Source: Nissabacter sp. SGAir0207
Lineage (GTDB): Bacteria; Pseudomonadota; Gammaproteobacteria; Enterobacterales; Enterobacteriaceae
Assembly (NCBI RefSeq): GCF_005491205.1
Contig: NZ_CP028035.1
Span: forward strand, 3,286,001 to 3,350,000
Length of the DNA: 64,000 nt
Direction: 5' to 3'
In this document: positions 1-9,078 of the stretch, one piece after another
Layout: every line of letters begins with the position of its first letter
Position numbering within the stretch: the stretch's first letter is position 1
The notes under the pieces: generated by a model
The model's database searches: none
What the model saw: only the letters and a program-made list of their open reading frames with translations
What the model was told of the DNA's origin: nothing
Translations under genes and position numbers: made by a program

Positions 1-445
1 GGCAGATTTCGCACTCTTCCAGCGTCGGGATACGGATCTCTTTGGTGACGCCGCGTACCGCCTCTTCCAGCGTCAGCTCCATGTTATAGCGCAGGTCGGA
101 GCCACGGCTGGCACGCTGGCGACGGCCGCCGCCAAAGATGTCGCCGAAGACATCGCCGAAGATGTCGCTGAAGTCCGCGCCACCGCCGCCAAAGCCGCCG
201 CCACCGCCCATACCGCCCTGCTCGAAGGCCGCATGGCCGTACTGATCGTAGGCCGCGCGTTTCTGCTCGTCCGTCAGGATCTCGTAGGCTTCTTTGATCT
301 CTTTAAATTTGGCTTCCGACTCTTTGTCGCCCTGATTGCGGTCAGGGTGATATTTCATTGCCAGGCGTTTATAGGCCTTTTTGATCTCGCGCTCTTCCGC
401 TGTTTTGGAAACGCCCAAAATCTCGTAATAGTCTCTTTTCGCCAT
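1..445 (-). CDS. dnaJ: Chaperone protein DnaJ (N-terminal part, cut by window edge)
   Basis: Hsp40 co-chaperone that stimulates DnaK ATP hydrolysis and delivers unfolded substrates in the cytoplasm. The ATG at 445 gives the canonical [11 protein letters not shown] start; about 148 residues are visible. They cover the J-domain with its HPD-containing helix region, the Gly/Phe-rich linker (a run of GGGGFGG-like residues encoded near 175-225) and the first zinc-finger residues (LEECEIC at the window edge). It lies 126 bp downstream of dnaK on the same strand, so it is expected to be cotranscribed from the sigma-32 promoter upstream of dnaK. The C-terminal zinc finger and substrate-binding domains lie outside the window. 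Confidence 0.97.
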   Translation of the reverse strand, partial: MAKRDYYEILGVSKTAEEREIKKAYKRLAMKYHPDRNQGDKESEAKFKEIKEAYEILTDEQKRAAYDQYGHAAFEQGGMGGGGGFGGGGADFSDIFGDVFGDIFGGGRRQRASRGSDLRYNMELTLEEAVRGVTKEIRIPTLEECEIC

Positions 446-472
446 TGTTTTTTTCCTGCCCTCAACATGCGT

Positions 473-553
473 GCACGGGCGTAAGGTTTCCCCGACGCCC
501 GTGCCTGGTTGGCAGCGGCGGCGAGGGAAATGGGTTCCGCCGACGCCGCCGCT
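473..553 (-). other. Two stable hairpins in the dnaK-dnaJ intercistronic gap
   Basis: Two perfect 10-bp inverted repeats stand side by side: GCACGGGCGT at 473-482 pairs with 495-504, and AGCGGCGGCG at 514-523 pairs with 544-553. Neither is followed by a clear T-run on the minus strand, so they look like RNA-processing or stability elements rather than full terminators. Inference: they may set the DnaK:DnaJ ratio. Confidence 0.6.
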
Positions 554-571
554 GTGCCCGCTTAAGGGCGA

Positions 572-2479
<1,908 letters not shown>

Positions 2480-2785
2480 CTAAACGTCTCCACTAAATAT
2501 TCATATTCGATCAGGTTGCTAATGGATATGCGGGCGATTTTTTCGTTTTCAACGCCCGATATGTCCGGCTTGCCCGCGATTAGCAACTGCGGTTGCAAAT
2601 AAGATGGGGCCAAGCGCGACGGCATCAAGGGGGTAGTATGAAAAAAAGTGTGTTTTCTTCCCCGTTGGATCAAAGTCTGACCATCTGCCGCTGATTATGA
2701 TGGCGCGCCCCATTACTCAGGGGGAAATGGGGAGGGGTTCTCCCCTTTTCAATTCAGCTACCGATCATTTTGATGCAGGGACTTT
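2480..2785. other. Divergent dnaK / satP intergenic region
   Basis: Besides the heat-shock promoter, it holds a terminator-like hairpin just before satP on the plus strand: GGGGAG (2729-2734), loop GGGTT, CTCCCC (2740-2745), then TTTT. No coding sequence is seen. Confidence 0.6.
2599..2633 (-). promoter_or_regulatory. Sigma-32 heat-shock promoter of dnaK
   Basis: On the minus strand CCCCCTTGATG (2623-2633) is followed after 13 bp by CCCCATCTTAT (2599-2609). These match the sigma-32 consensus (CCCTTGAA, 13-15 bp, CCCCATnTA) and the known E. coli dnaK P1. It lies about 120 bp upstream of the dnaK start. Confidence 0.9.
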
Positions 2786-3352
2786 ATGCACGAGAAACAC
2801 TACGCCAACCCCGGCCCGCTTGGGCTGATGGGCTTTGGCATGACCACCATTCTGCTTAACCTCCATAATGCCGGCTTCTGCCCGCTGACCGCCGTGGTGC
2901 TCAGCATGGGGCTGTGCTTCGGCGGGATGGCGCAGGTGCTGGCCGGCCTGATGGAATTCAAGAAGGGCAACACCTTCGGCATGACCGCCTTTACCGCCTA
3001 TGGTGCCTTCTGGCTCAGTCTGGTGGGCATTCTGCTGCTGCCGCGCCTTGGGCTGGCAGAGGCGGCGGATGGCGCGACCTTCGCCAGCTATCTGGCGCTG
3101 TGGGGCCTGTTCACGCTGTTTATGTTTATCGGCACGCTGCGCGCCAACCGGGCATTGCAGGCAGTGTTCGGCACGCTGTCGCTGCTGTTTGTGCTGCTGG
3201 CCGCTGGCAATCTGACCGGCAACGCGGCGCTGCTGAAACTGGCGGGCATCGAGGGGATTGTCTGTGGCCTGATCGCCATCTATCTGGCGATGGCGGAGGT
3301 GCTGAACGAACAGTTCGGCCGCACCCTGCTGCCGATTGGCGCCCGCGCCTGA
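2786..3352 (+). CDS. satP: Acetate/succinate:proton symporter SatP (AceTr/YaaH family)
   Basis: Inner-membrane carrier that moves acetate (and succinate) with protons. The 188-residue protein has the family hallmark NPGPLGL near the N-terminus (residues 8-14), followed by about six hydrophobic segments; the length matches E. coli SatP. The start at 2786 follows a GGGAC sequence about 6 bases upstream. It stands alone, divergent from dnaK as in other enterics, and ends just before a strong bidirectional terminator. A hairpin with a short T-run lies about 37 bp upstream of the start and could modulate its transcription (inference). Confidence 0.95.
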   Translation: MHEKHYANPGPLGLMGFGMTTILLNLHNAGFCPLTAVVLSMGLCFGGMAQVLAGLMEFKKGNTFGMTAFTAYGAFWLSLVGILLLPRLGLAEAADGATFASYLALWGLFTLFMFIGTLRANRALQAVFGTLSLLFVLLAAGNLTGNAALLKLAGIEGIVCGLIAIYLAMAEVLNEQFGRTLLPIGARA

Positions 3353-3360
3353 CCGCCATA

Positions 3361-3388
3361 AAAAAAGCCCTGCTCAGCAGGGCTTTTT
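3361..3388. terminator. Bidirectional terminator, satP / MFS gene
   Basis: An A-run, then the stem GCCCTGC with loop TCA and GCAGGGC, then a T-run. It serves both satP (plus) and the convergent MFS gene (minus). Confidence 0.9.
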
Positions 3389-3392
3389 CACA

Positions 3393-4709
3393 TCAGGGGT
3401 TGGCCATGCCACGCTGCAGCGGTGCCCCGCTCGCCTCCCCATCCAGATCGCGGCTCAAATAGAGTCCCACGCCCATTCCCAGCACGGCCAGCGCCAATAC
3501 GTAGTAGGCCGGAGCCATCGGCGTGACCGCCATCAGCAGCGTGACGCAAATGGGCGTCAGCCCGCCAAACAGCGCATAGGCAACGTTATAAGAGAACGAG
3601 AGGCCGGTGAAACGCACCTCCGCCGGGAAGGCGCGCACCATGACGTAGGGCACCGCGCCCACCACGCCGACGCCAAGCCCTGCCAGCCCGTAGGTGGCGA
3701 ACAGCCAGCCCGTGCCGCTGGCCGCCAGGTGGTAGAAAGTCCAGGAGCAGATCCCCAATAGCAAGCTGCCGCCGATCAGCGCCTTGCTGGCCCCGAAGCG
3801 ATCCGCCAGGCTGCCAGCGATGATGCAGCCGAAGATCAGCGCCACCGTTGCCAGACAGTTGGCCTGAAGGGTGAGCGCGGCCGGCAGGCCAAACTGCTTC
3901 TGTAGCCAGGTTGGCGTCATCAGGATCACCACCACGATGCAGGCGGAGAGCAGCCAGGTGAGCAGCATACTCACCACCAATGCCCGCCGGTGCTGGCGCA
4001 GCACCGCCTTCAGCGGCAACTCCTGCGCCAGCGCCTTGCGCTGCTGCATCTCGGTGAACACCGGCGTCTCATGCAGCCAGCGGCGCAGGTACATCGCGCC
4101 GAGGCCAAACAGCCCGCCGAGGAAGAACGGGATGCGCCAGCCCACGGCCGCCAGCGTCTGTGGCGTCATGAGCGTGTTCAGCAGGGTAGCCACGAACGAA
4201 CCGAGCAGAATGCCGACCGTCAGCCCGGCAGTCAGGGTACCGCAGGCAAAACCGATGCGCCGACGCGGCACATGCTCCGCGACAAACACCCAGGCTCCCG
4301 GCACTTCACCGCCAATCGCCGCTCCCTGCAACAGCCGCATCAACAGCAGCAACAGCGGCGCGGCCACGCCGATGCTGGCGTAGGTTGGCAGCATCCCCAT
4401 CGCCAGCGTCGGCAACGCCATCAGCAGGATGCTAAGGCTGAACATCTTTTTGCGGCCCACGATGTCACCGAAATGCGCCATCACGATGCCGCCTAACGGC
4501 CGCGCCAGATAGCCTGCGGCGAAGATGCCGAAGGTCTGCACCAGCCGCAGCCACTCCGGCATCTGGGCCGGGAAGAACAGCTCGCCAATCACCGCGGCAA
4601 AATAGACGAAGATGATGAAGTCGTAAAACTCCAGCGCGCCGCCCAAGGCGGCCAAGGTCAGGGTATGGAAATCGCGCCGGTTAAGGCGGCGGGCAGGCTC
4701 AGGGATCAT
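3393..4709 (-). CDS. MFS transporter, metabolite:H+ symporter (MHS) type
   Basis: Predicted inner-membrane proton-coupled carrier of 438 residues with 12 hydrophobic segments. The region GGALEFYDFIIF (about 23-34) and the loop 2-3 motif HFGDIVGRKKMF (79-90) are typical of the MHS subfamily (ProP, ShiA, KgtP), as is the charged central loop RRWLHETPVF (about 209). The substrate cannot be told from sequence; organic acids or osmolytes are usual for the family. The start at 4709 has only a weak ribosome-binding site (GGTGA). It is monocistronic, convergent with satP, and has an unusual nested inverted repeat upstream at 4732-4770. Confidence 0.85.
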   Translation of the reverse strand: MIPEPARRLNRRDFHTLTLAALGGALEFYDFIIFVYFAAVIGELFFPAQMPEWLRLVQTFGIFAAGYLARPLGGIVMAHFGDIVGRKKMFSLSILLMALPTLAMGMLPTYASIGVAAPLLLLLMRLLQGAAIGGEVPGAWVFVAEHVPRRRIGFACGTLTAGLTVGILLGSFVATLLNTLMTPQTLAAVGWRIPFFLGGLFGLGAMYLRRWLHETPVFTEMQQRKALAQELPLKAVLRQHRRALVVSMLLTWLLSACIVVVILMTPTWLQKQFGLPAALTLQANCLATVALIFGCIIAGSLADRFGASKALIGGSLLLGICSWTFYHLAASGTGWLFATYGLAGLGVGVVGAVPYVMVRAFPAEVRFTGLSFSYNVAYALFGGLTPICVTLLMAVTPMAPAYYVLALAVLGMGVGLYLSRDLDGEASGAPLQRGMANP

Positions 4710-4731
4710 CAGTCACCACGCGTCAATAAAG

Positions 4732-4770
4732 TTGCCGATAGTTGTAAAGTTAACATTACTATATCGGCAA
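4732..4770. promoter_or_regulatory. Nested inverted repeat upstream of the MFS gene
   Basis: TTGCCGATA (4732-4740) is repeated in inverted orientation at 4762-4770. Between the arms lies a nearly perfect 16-bp palindrome, GTAAAGTTAACATTAC (4744-4759, 14 of 16 symmetric). The arm centres are 30 bp apart, about three helical turns. It starts 23 bp upstream of the MFS start codon; operator function is inference. Confidence 0.5.
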
Positions 4771-4820
4771 TTTATCTACACACCAGCGTCAGCGCGGCTT
4801 ATGGCGGAAAAAGTCCAACT

Positions 4821-5408
4821 TCAGCTTTTTGTTTCGCGAATCGCGCTTTTCGGGCGAAAAGCCACTGCGACGTCGGGGTGAGTCTCAATGTAGGGGCCAT
4901 CCAGCAGCTGGATGCAGTAAGGCACGCTGGCGAAGATACCGTGTACAATTACCTTTCCACTCTCATCCTTCAGCCCTTCCAGCGTCTCTTTAATCGACTT
5001 CGGCTGGCCGGGCAGGTTGATGATCAACGCCTGCTTACGGATCACCCCCACCTGACGGGAGAGGATGGCGGTCGGCACAAAGTTGAGGCTGATCTGGCGC
5101 ATCTGCTCGCCAAAGCCGGGCATCTCGCGATCAGCCACTGCCAGCGTGGCGTCCGGGGTCACGTCGCGGCGCGCCGGGCCGGTGCCGCCGGTGGTCAGCA
5201 CCAGATGGCAACCGCTCTCATCCACCAGCTCGCACAGTGACTGCTCAATCAGCAGTTGCTCGTCCGGGATCAGGCGCGTCTCAATCTCAAACGGGGTCGC
5301 CAGCGCCGACGCCAGCCACTCCTGCAATGCCGGGATGCCCTTGTCCTGATAGATGCCGCTGGAAGCGCGGTCAGACACCGAGACCAGACCAATGCGTAAT
5401 GTGTTCAT
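4821..5408 (-). CDS. mog: Molybdopterin adenylyltransferase Mog
   Basis: Adenylates molybdopterin before molybdate insertion during molybdenum cofactor biosynthesis in the cytoplasm. The 195-residue protein carries the MoaB/Mog motif TTGGTGPARRDVTPDAT (about 72-88) and the downstream PGFGE motif, with the usual length. It is the second gene after talB on the minus strand, separated from it by a terminator, as in E. coli where mog neighbours talB and satP. Confidence 0.97.
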   Translation of the reverse strand: MNTLRIGLVSVSDRASSGIYQDKGIPALQEWLASALATPFEIETRLIPDEQLLIEQSLCELVDESGCHLVLTTGGTGPARRDVTPDATLAVADREMPGFGEQMRQISLNFVPTAILSRQVGVIRKQALIINLPGQPKSIKETLEGLKDESGKVIVHGIFASVPYCIQLLDGPYIETHPDVAVAFRPKSAIRETKS

Positions 5409-5480
5409 CTTTTACCTTATGGCGTGCGCCAGTAAACCTGTTTCGCCCAGTATACGAATTCTGCCGCCGTGCCGCGCATA

Positions 5481-5504
5481 AAAAAGGCGGCCCAAGGCCG
5501 CCTT
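5481..5504 (-). terminator. talB terminator
   Basis: On the minus strand GGCGGCC, loop TTG and GGCCGCC are followed by a run of six T. It lies between the talB stop and mog. Confidence 0.85.
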
Positions 5505-5524
5505 TCGCTGGTTAATGCGCCAGA

Positions 5525-6478
5525 TCAGAGCAGATCGGCGATCATCTTCTCCAGTTTGCCCTGGTCAACGGCAAACTTGCGGATGCCGTCGGTCAGCTTC
5601 TCAACCGCCATCGGGTCGCTGTTATGCTCCCAGTAGAACTCGGATTCGGTCAGCGGCTGCGGGCGTGGTTTCACTTCACCGTTGAAGGAGAGTTTGCGCT
5701 CTACCCCGCCTTCGCTCTCGGCCAGCTCTTTCAGCAGCGCCGGGGCGATGGTCAGGCGATCGCAGCCTGCCAGTTCGATGATCTCACCCACGTTACGGAA
5801 GCTGGCGCCCATCACCACGGTCTCGTAGCCGTGCTCTTTATAGTACTGGTAGATTTCGGTCACGGAGATCACACCCGGATCTTCATGGGATTCGAACTCT
5901 TTCTTGTCGCCATTGGCCTTGTACCAGTCGAGGATACGGCCAACGAACGGCGAGATCAGATAAGCGCCCGCTTCGGCACAGGCACGCGCCTGCGCGAAGG
6001 AGAACAGCAGCGTCAGGTTACAGTTGATGCCTTCGCGCTCCAGTTGCTCAGCGGCGCGGATGCCCTGCCAGGTAGAGGCCAGCTTGATCAGGATGCGATC
6101 GTTGCTGATGCCGGCATCGTTGTAGAGCTTCATCAGGCGCTTGGCCTTGGCGACGCTCGCTTCGGTGTCATAGGAGAGGCGCGCGTCCACTTCGGTGGAG
6201 ATGCGGCCAGGGATCAGCTTCAGGATCTCCAGACCAATGTTCACCGCCAGCTTGTCAGAGGCGTCCAGGATCTGCTGGTCGCGGTCGCCGCTCTGGTCAC
6301 GCGCCCAGGCAATGGCTTCATCAATCAGTTTGCGGTATTCCGGGATTTGGGCGGCGTTCAGGATCAGGGAGGGGTTGGTGGTGGCATCTTGCGGCTGGTA
6401 CAACTTCATGGCCGCGATGTCGCCGGTATCGGCAACCACGGTGGTCAACTGGCGTAGGGCAGTAAGTTTGTTCGTCAT
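5525..6478 (-). CDS. talB: Transaldolase B
   Basis: Cytoplasmic pentose phosphate enzyme: transfers a dihydroxyacetone unit from sedoheptulose 7-phosphate to glyceraldehyde 3-phosphate. 317 residues. The Schiff-base lysine is Lys132 in ILIKLAST, exactly as in E. coli TalB, and the DATTNPSL motif is at 31-38. The ATG at 6478 ([10 protein letters not shown]) is chosen over an in-frame ATG at 6493 because it aligns with the E. coli start. It is monocistronic and has its own terminator. Confidence 0.98.
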   Translation of the reverse strand: MTNKLTALRQLTTVVADTGDIAAMKLYQPQDATTNPSLILNAAQIPEYRKLIDEAIAWARDQSGDRDQQILDASDKLAVNIGLEILKLIPGRISTEVDARLSYDTEASVAKAKRLMKLYNDAGISNDRILIKLASTWQGIRAAEQLEREGINCNLTLLFSFAQARACAEAGAYLISPFVGRILDWYKANGDKKEFESHEDPGVISVTEIYQYYKEHGYETVVMGASFRNVGEIIELAGCDRLTIAPALLKELAESEGGVERKLSFNGEVKPRPQPLTESEFYWEHNSDPMAVEKLTDGIRKFAVDQGKLEKMIADLL

Positions 6479-6763
6479 AATGGCATTTCTCATAGGTGGG
6501 TATTGATGAAGGCCAGACGGCCTTGCCGTAGCCTGATAATAACATGCAAAGGGGGGCGCGCAAGACGCGCGTCAGGGAAAAGCGCACGCCCCGGCCGGGC
6601 GGGAAAAGCCGGAAAAATCGCGCGGGAATTCAACCAGATCACGACGCGACAATCGGGCTGTCTGGATGCATAATTTGTGTGCTACAGTCGCGCCCATTGC
6701 CAGCGTTCCTGCGTCGCAACGCCGGGTGGCGCGCCATCAGGGCATGGCTCAACGAGGCCCTCA

Positions 6764-8182
6764 ATGACTGAACTGATTGTCTTTTTCAATACCATCCTGT
6801 GGGATTCCATCCTGTTCTACCTGCTGATTGGCGCGGGGCTTTACTTCACCTGGCGCACCCGCGGGATGCAGTTGCGCTGCCTGAGCGGCATGGTCGGTGC
6901 CCTGCGGCTGAGCCGCGTCCGCCAACCCGGCGGCCTCATCTCCTGGCAGGCGCTCTGCCTGACGCTCGGCGCGCGCATCGGGCCGGGTAACCTGACCGGC
7001 GTTGCCATCGCGCTGGAGAATGGCGGGCCGGGCGCCATCTTCTGGATGTGGGTGATGACCTGGATCGGGATGATGACCACGCTGGCGGAGAGCACGCTGG
7101 CGCAGCTCTATAAAAGCCGCGATGGGCAGGGGCGCTTTCGCGGTGGCCCCGCCTACTATATGGCGCGCGGGCTGGGGATGCGCTGGCTCGGCGTGCTGTT
7201 CGCCCTGCTGCTGATCGCCACCTTCGGCCTGACCCTCAATACCTTGCAGGCCAACGCGCTGGCGGAGGCCAACCGGCTGGCGCTGCACTGCCCGCCGCTG
7301 GGGCTGGCGGCCGCCCTGCTGCTGCTGGCCGGCGGCGTGATGCTCGGCGGCCTGTCGCGCATTGCCCGCACATTGGCACTGCTGGTGCCGCTGATGCTGC
7401 TGCTCTACCTTGGGCTGGCGGGCTGGACGATCCTGAGCCATGCCGCTGAGCTGCCGCGCATTGCGTTGGCTATTTTCCGTGGCGCATTCGGTCTGGAGGA
7501 GGCGATGTCTGGCGCGGTCGGGTATGGCATCTCTCAGGCGATGAGCCAGGGGCTACAACAGGGGCTACAGACCAATGAGGCGGGCATTGGCTCCGTGCCA
7601 AACGCCGCAGCCAGCGCCGCGCCGCAACCGGCCCACCCGGTGTCACAGGGCTATGTGCAGATGCTGGGGGCGGTGCTGGATACCGTGGTGATTGGCAGTG
7701 CCACCGCGCTGGTGTTGCTGCTCGCGGGGCTGCCCGCCGTGACGGCGGATGCCCCCTCCCTCGCCCGGCAGGCGATGGCGGCCTGCGTCGAGCTTTGGGG
7801 CGGCGCGCCGATGATGGCGGTGATCGCGCTCTTCACCCTGACCGCGTTGCTCGGCAACTATGTCTATGCCGAGAACAACCTGCTATTCCTCACCCGTAAC
7901 CGCACCGGCGGCCTGCCCTGGCTACGCGGCCTGACGCTGGCCTGCGCCGGGCTGGGGCTGTTCTGGCAGGCCCCCTGGCTCAGCCCACTGACCGGCAGCC
8001 TGCTGGCGGTGATGTCACTGGCCAACCTGACGGCGCTGCTGCTGCTCTCCGGCGTGACGGTGATGCTGGTCAAGGACTACCAGCGCCAGCAGCGCATTGG
8101 GCTGCTGCCGGTATTCCACCCGGCGCACCACCCCAGCCTGCGCGGGCAACTGGTGCCGGGGGTGTGGGAGCCGCCGGCGTGA
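6764..8182 (+). CDS. yaaJ: Sodium:alanine/glycine symporter family protein YaaJ
   Basis: Inner-membrane AGCS-family amino acid carrier, predicted to take up alanine or glycine with sodium. 472 residues with about 10-11 hydrophobic segments. The family motif GPGNLTGVAIALENGGPGA (about 78-96) is present, with the glutamine/asparagine-rich conserved segment SQGLQQGLQTNEAGIGS near the middle. The ATG at 6764 is preceded by GAGG 7 bases upstream; an earlier in-frame ATG at 6677 would add an unrelated, non-hydrophobic extension. Length and position match E. coli YaaJ (476 aa), between talB and yaaA. Confidence 0.95.
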   Translation: MTELIVFFNTILWDSILFYLLIGAGLYFTWRTRGMQLRCLSGMVGALRLSRVRQPGGLISWQALCLTLGARIGPGNLTGVAIALENGGPGAIFWMWVMTWIGMMTTLAESTLAQLYKSRDGQGRFRGGPAYYMARGLGMRWLGVLFALLLIATFGLTLNTLQANALAEANRLALHCPPLGLAAALLLLAGGVMLGGLSRIARTLALLVPLMLLLYLGLAGWTILSHAAELPRIALAIFRGAFGLEEAMSGAVGYGISQAMSQGLQQGLQTNEAGIGSVPNAAASAAPQPAHPVSQGYVQMLGAVLDTVVIGSATALVLLLAGLPAVTADAPSLARQAMAACVELWGGAPMMAVIALFTLTALLGNYVYAENNLLFLTRNRTGGLPWLRGLTLACAGLGLFWQAPWLSPLTGSLLAVMSLANLTALLLLSGVTVMLVKDYQRQQRIGLLPVFHPAHHPSLRGQLVPGVWEPPA

Positions 8183-8261
8183 CGCGCCCTATCAGACCCA
8201 TCGCCCCTTTTTCGGCTGGGATTTGGTAAAGTAGCGGCAATGCACAGAATGGGAACGCGCC

Positions 8262-9035
8262 ATGTTAACGATTATCTCTCCTGCCAAAACCCTGGATTAC
8301 GAAAGCCCGCTGGCGACCCAGCGCCACACCCAACCGACGCTGCTTGACCACAGCCAGCAACTGATTGAGCGCTGCCGCACGCTGACGCCCGCACAGATCG
8401 CCAGCCTGATGGGTATCAGTGACAAGCTGGCCGATCTCAATGTGGGCCGCTTCCAGAACTGGACGCCCGCCTTCACGCCGGACAATGCGCGTCAGGCACT
8501 GCTGGCCTTCAAGGGTGATGTCTACACCGGCCTTCAGGCACACACCTTCAGCGAGCAGGATTTTGACCACGCCCAGCAGCATCTGCGGATGCTCTCCGGC
8601 CTGTATGGCCTGCTGCGGCCGCTCGATCTGATGCAGCCCTACCGGCTAGAGATGGGCACCAAACTGGATAACCCGCGCGGCAAGGATCTCTATGCCTTCT
8701 GGGGCACCATTATCACTGAGGCGCTGAATGAGGCGCTGGCGGCGCAAGGGGATGAGGTGCTGGTTAACCTGGCGTCGGATGAGTACTTCAAGGCGGTAAA
8801 AACCAAGGCGCTGAAAGCGCAGATGGTGAAGCCGGTGTTCCTTGATGAGAAAAATGGCGTGTATAAGGTGATCAGTTTCTACGCCAAAAAAGCGCGTGGC
8901 CTGATGAGCCGCTTTATTATTACCGAGCGCCTCTCGCAGCCGGAGCAGCTTAAGGCGTTTGACTGGGAGGGCTACCGCTTTGACGCCGCCCGCTCACAGG
9001 GCAATGAGCTGGTCTTTATCCGGTCAGAGCAGTAA
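8262..9035 (+). CDS. yaaA: Peroxide stress protein YaaA (DUF328)
   Basis: Cytoplasmic protein that lowers free intracellular iron during hydrogen peroxide stress; in E. coli it is under OxyR. The 257 residues begin [13 protein letters not shown], characteristic of the family, with the usual length. It follows yaaJ on the same strand with a 79-bp gap. Downstream the E. coli-like order (yaaX, thrC) is interrupted by the chitinase/holin block. Confidence 0.97.
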   Translation: MLTIISPAKTLDYESPLATQRHTQPTLLDHSQQLIERCRTLTPAQIASLMGISDKLADLNVGRFQNWTPAFTPDNARQALLAFKGDVYTGLQAHTFSEQDFDHAQQHLRMLSGLYGLLRPLDLMQPYRLEMGTKLDNPRGKDLYAFWGTIITEALNEALAAQGDEVLVNLASDEYFKAVKTKALKAQMVKPVFLDEKNGVYKVISFYAKKARGLMSRFIITERLSQPEQLKAFDWEGYRFDAARSQGNELVFIRSEQ

Positions 9036-9061
9036 AAAAATGCCGGGCAAGCGCCCGGCAT
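9034..9061 (-). terminator. Chitinase terminator
   Basis: On the minus strand ATGCCGGGC, loop GCTT and GCCCGGCAT are followed by seven T. It abuts the stop codon of the convergent yaaA gene. Confidence 0.85.
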
Positions 9062-9078
9062 GGTTAATTTCCTCGCAA

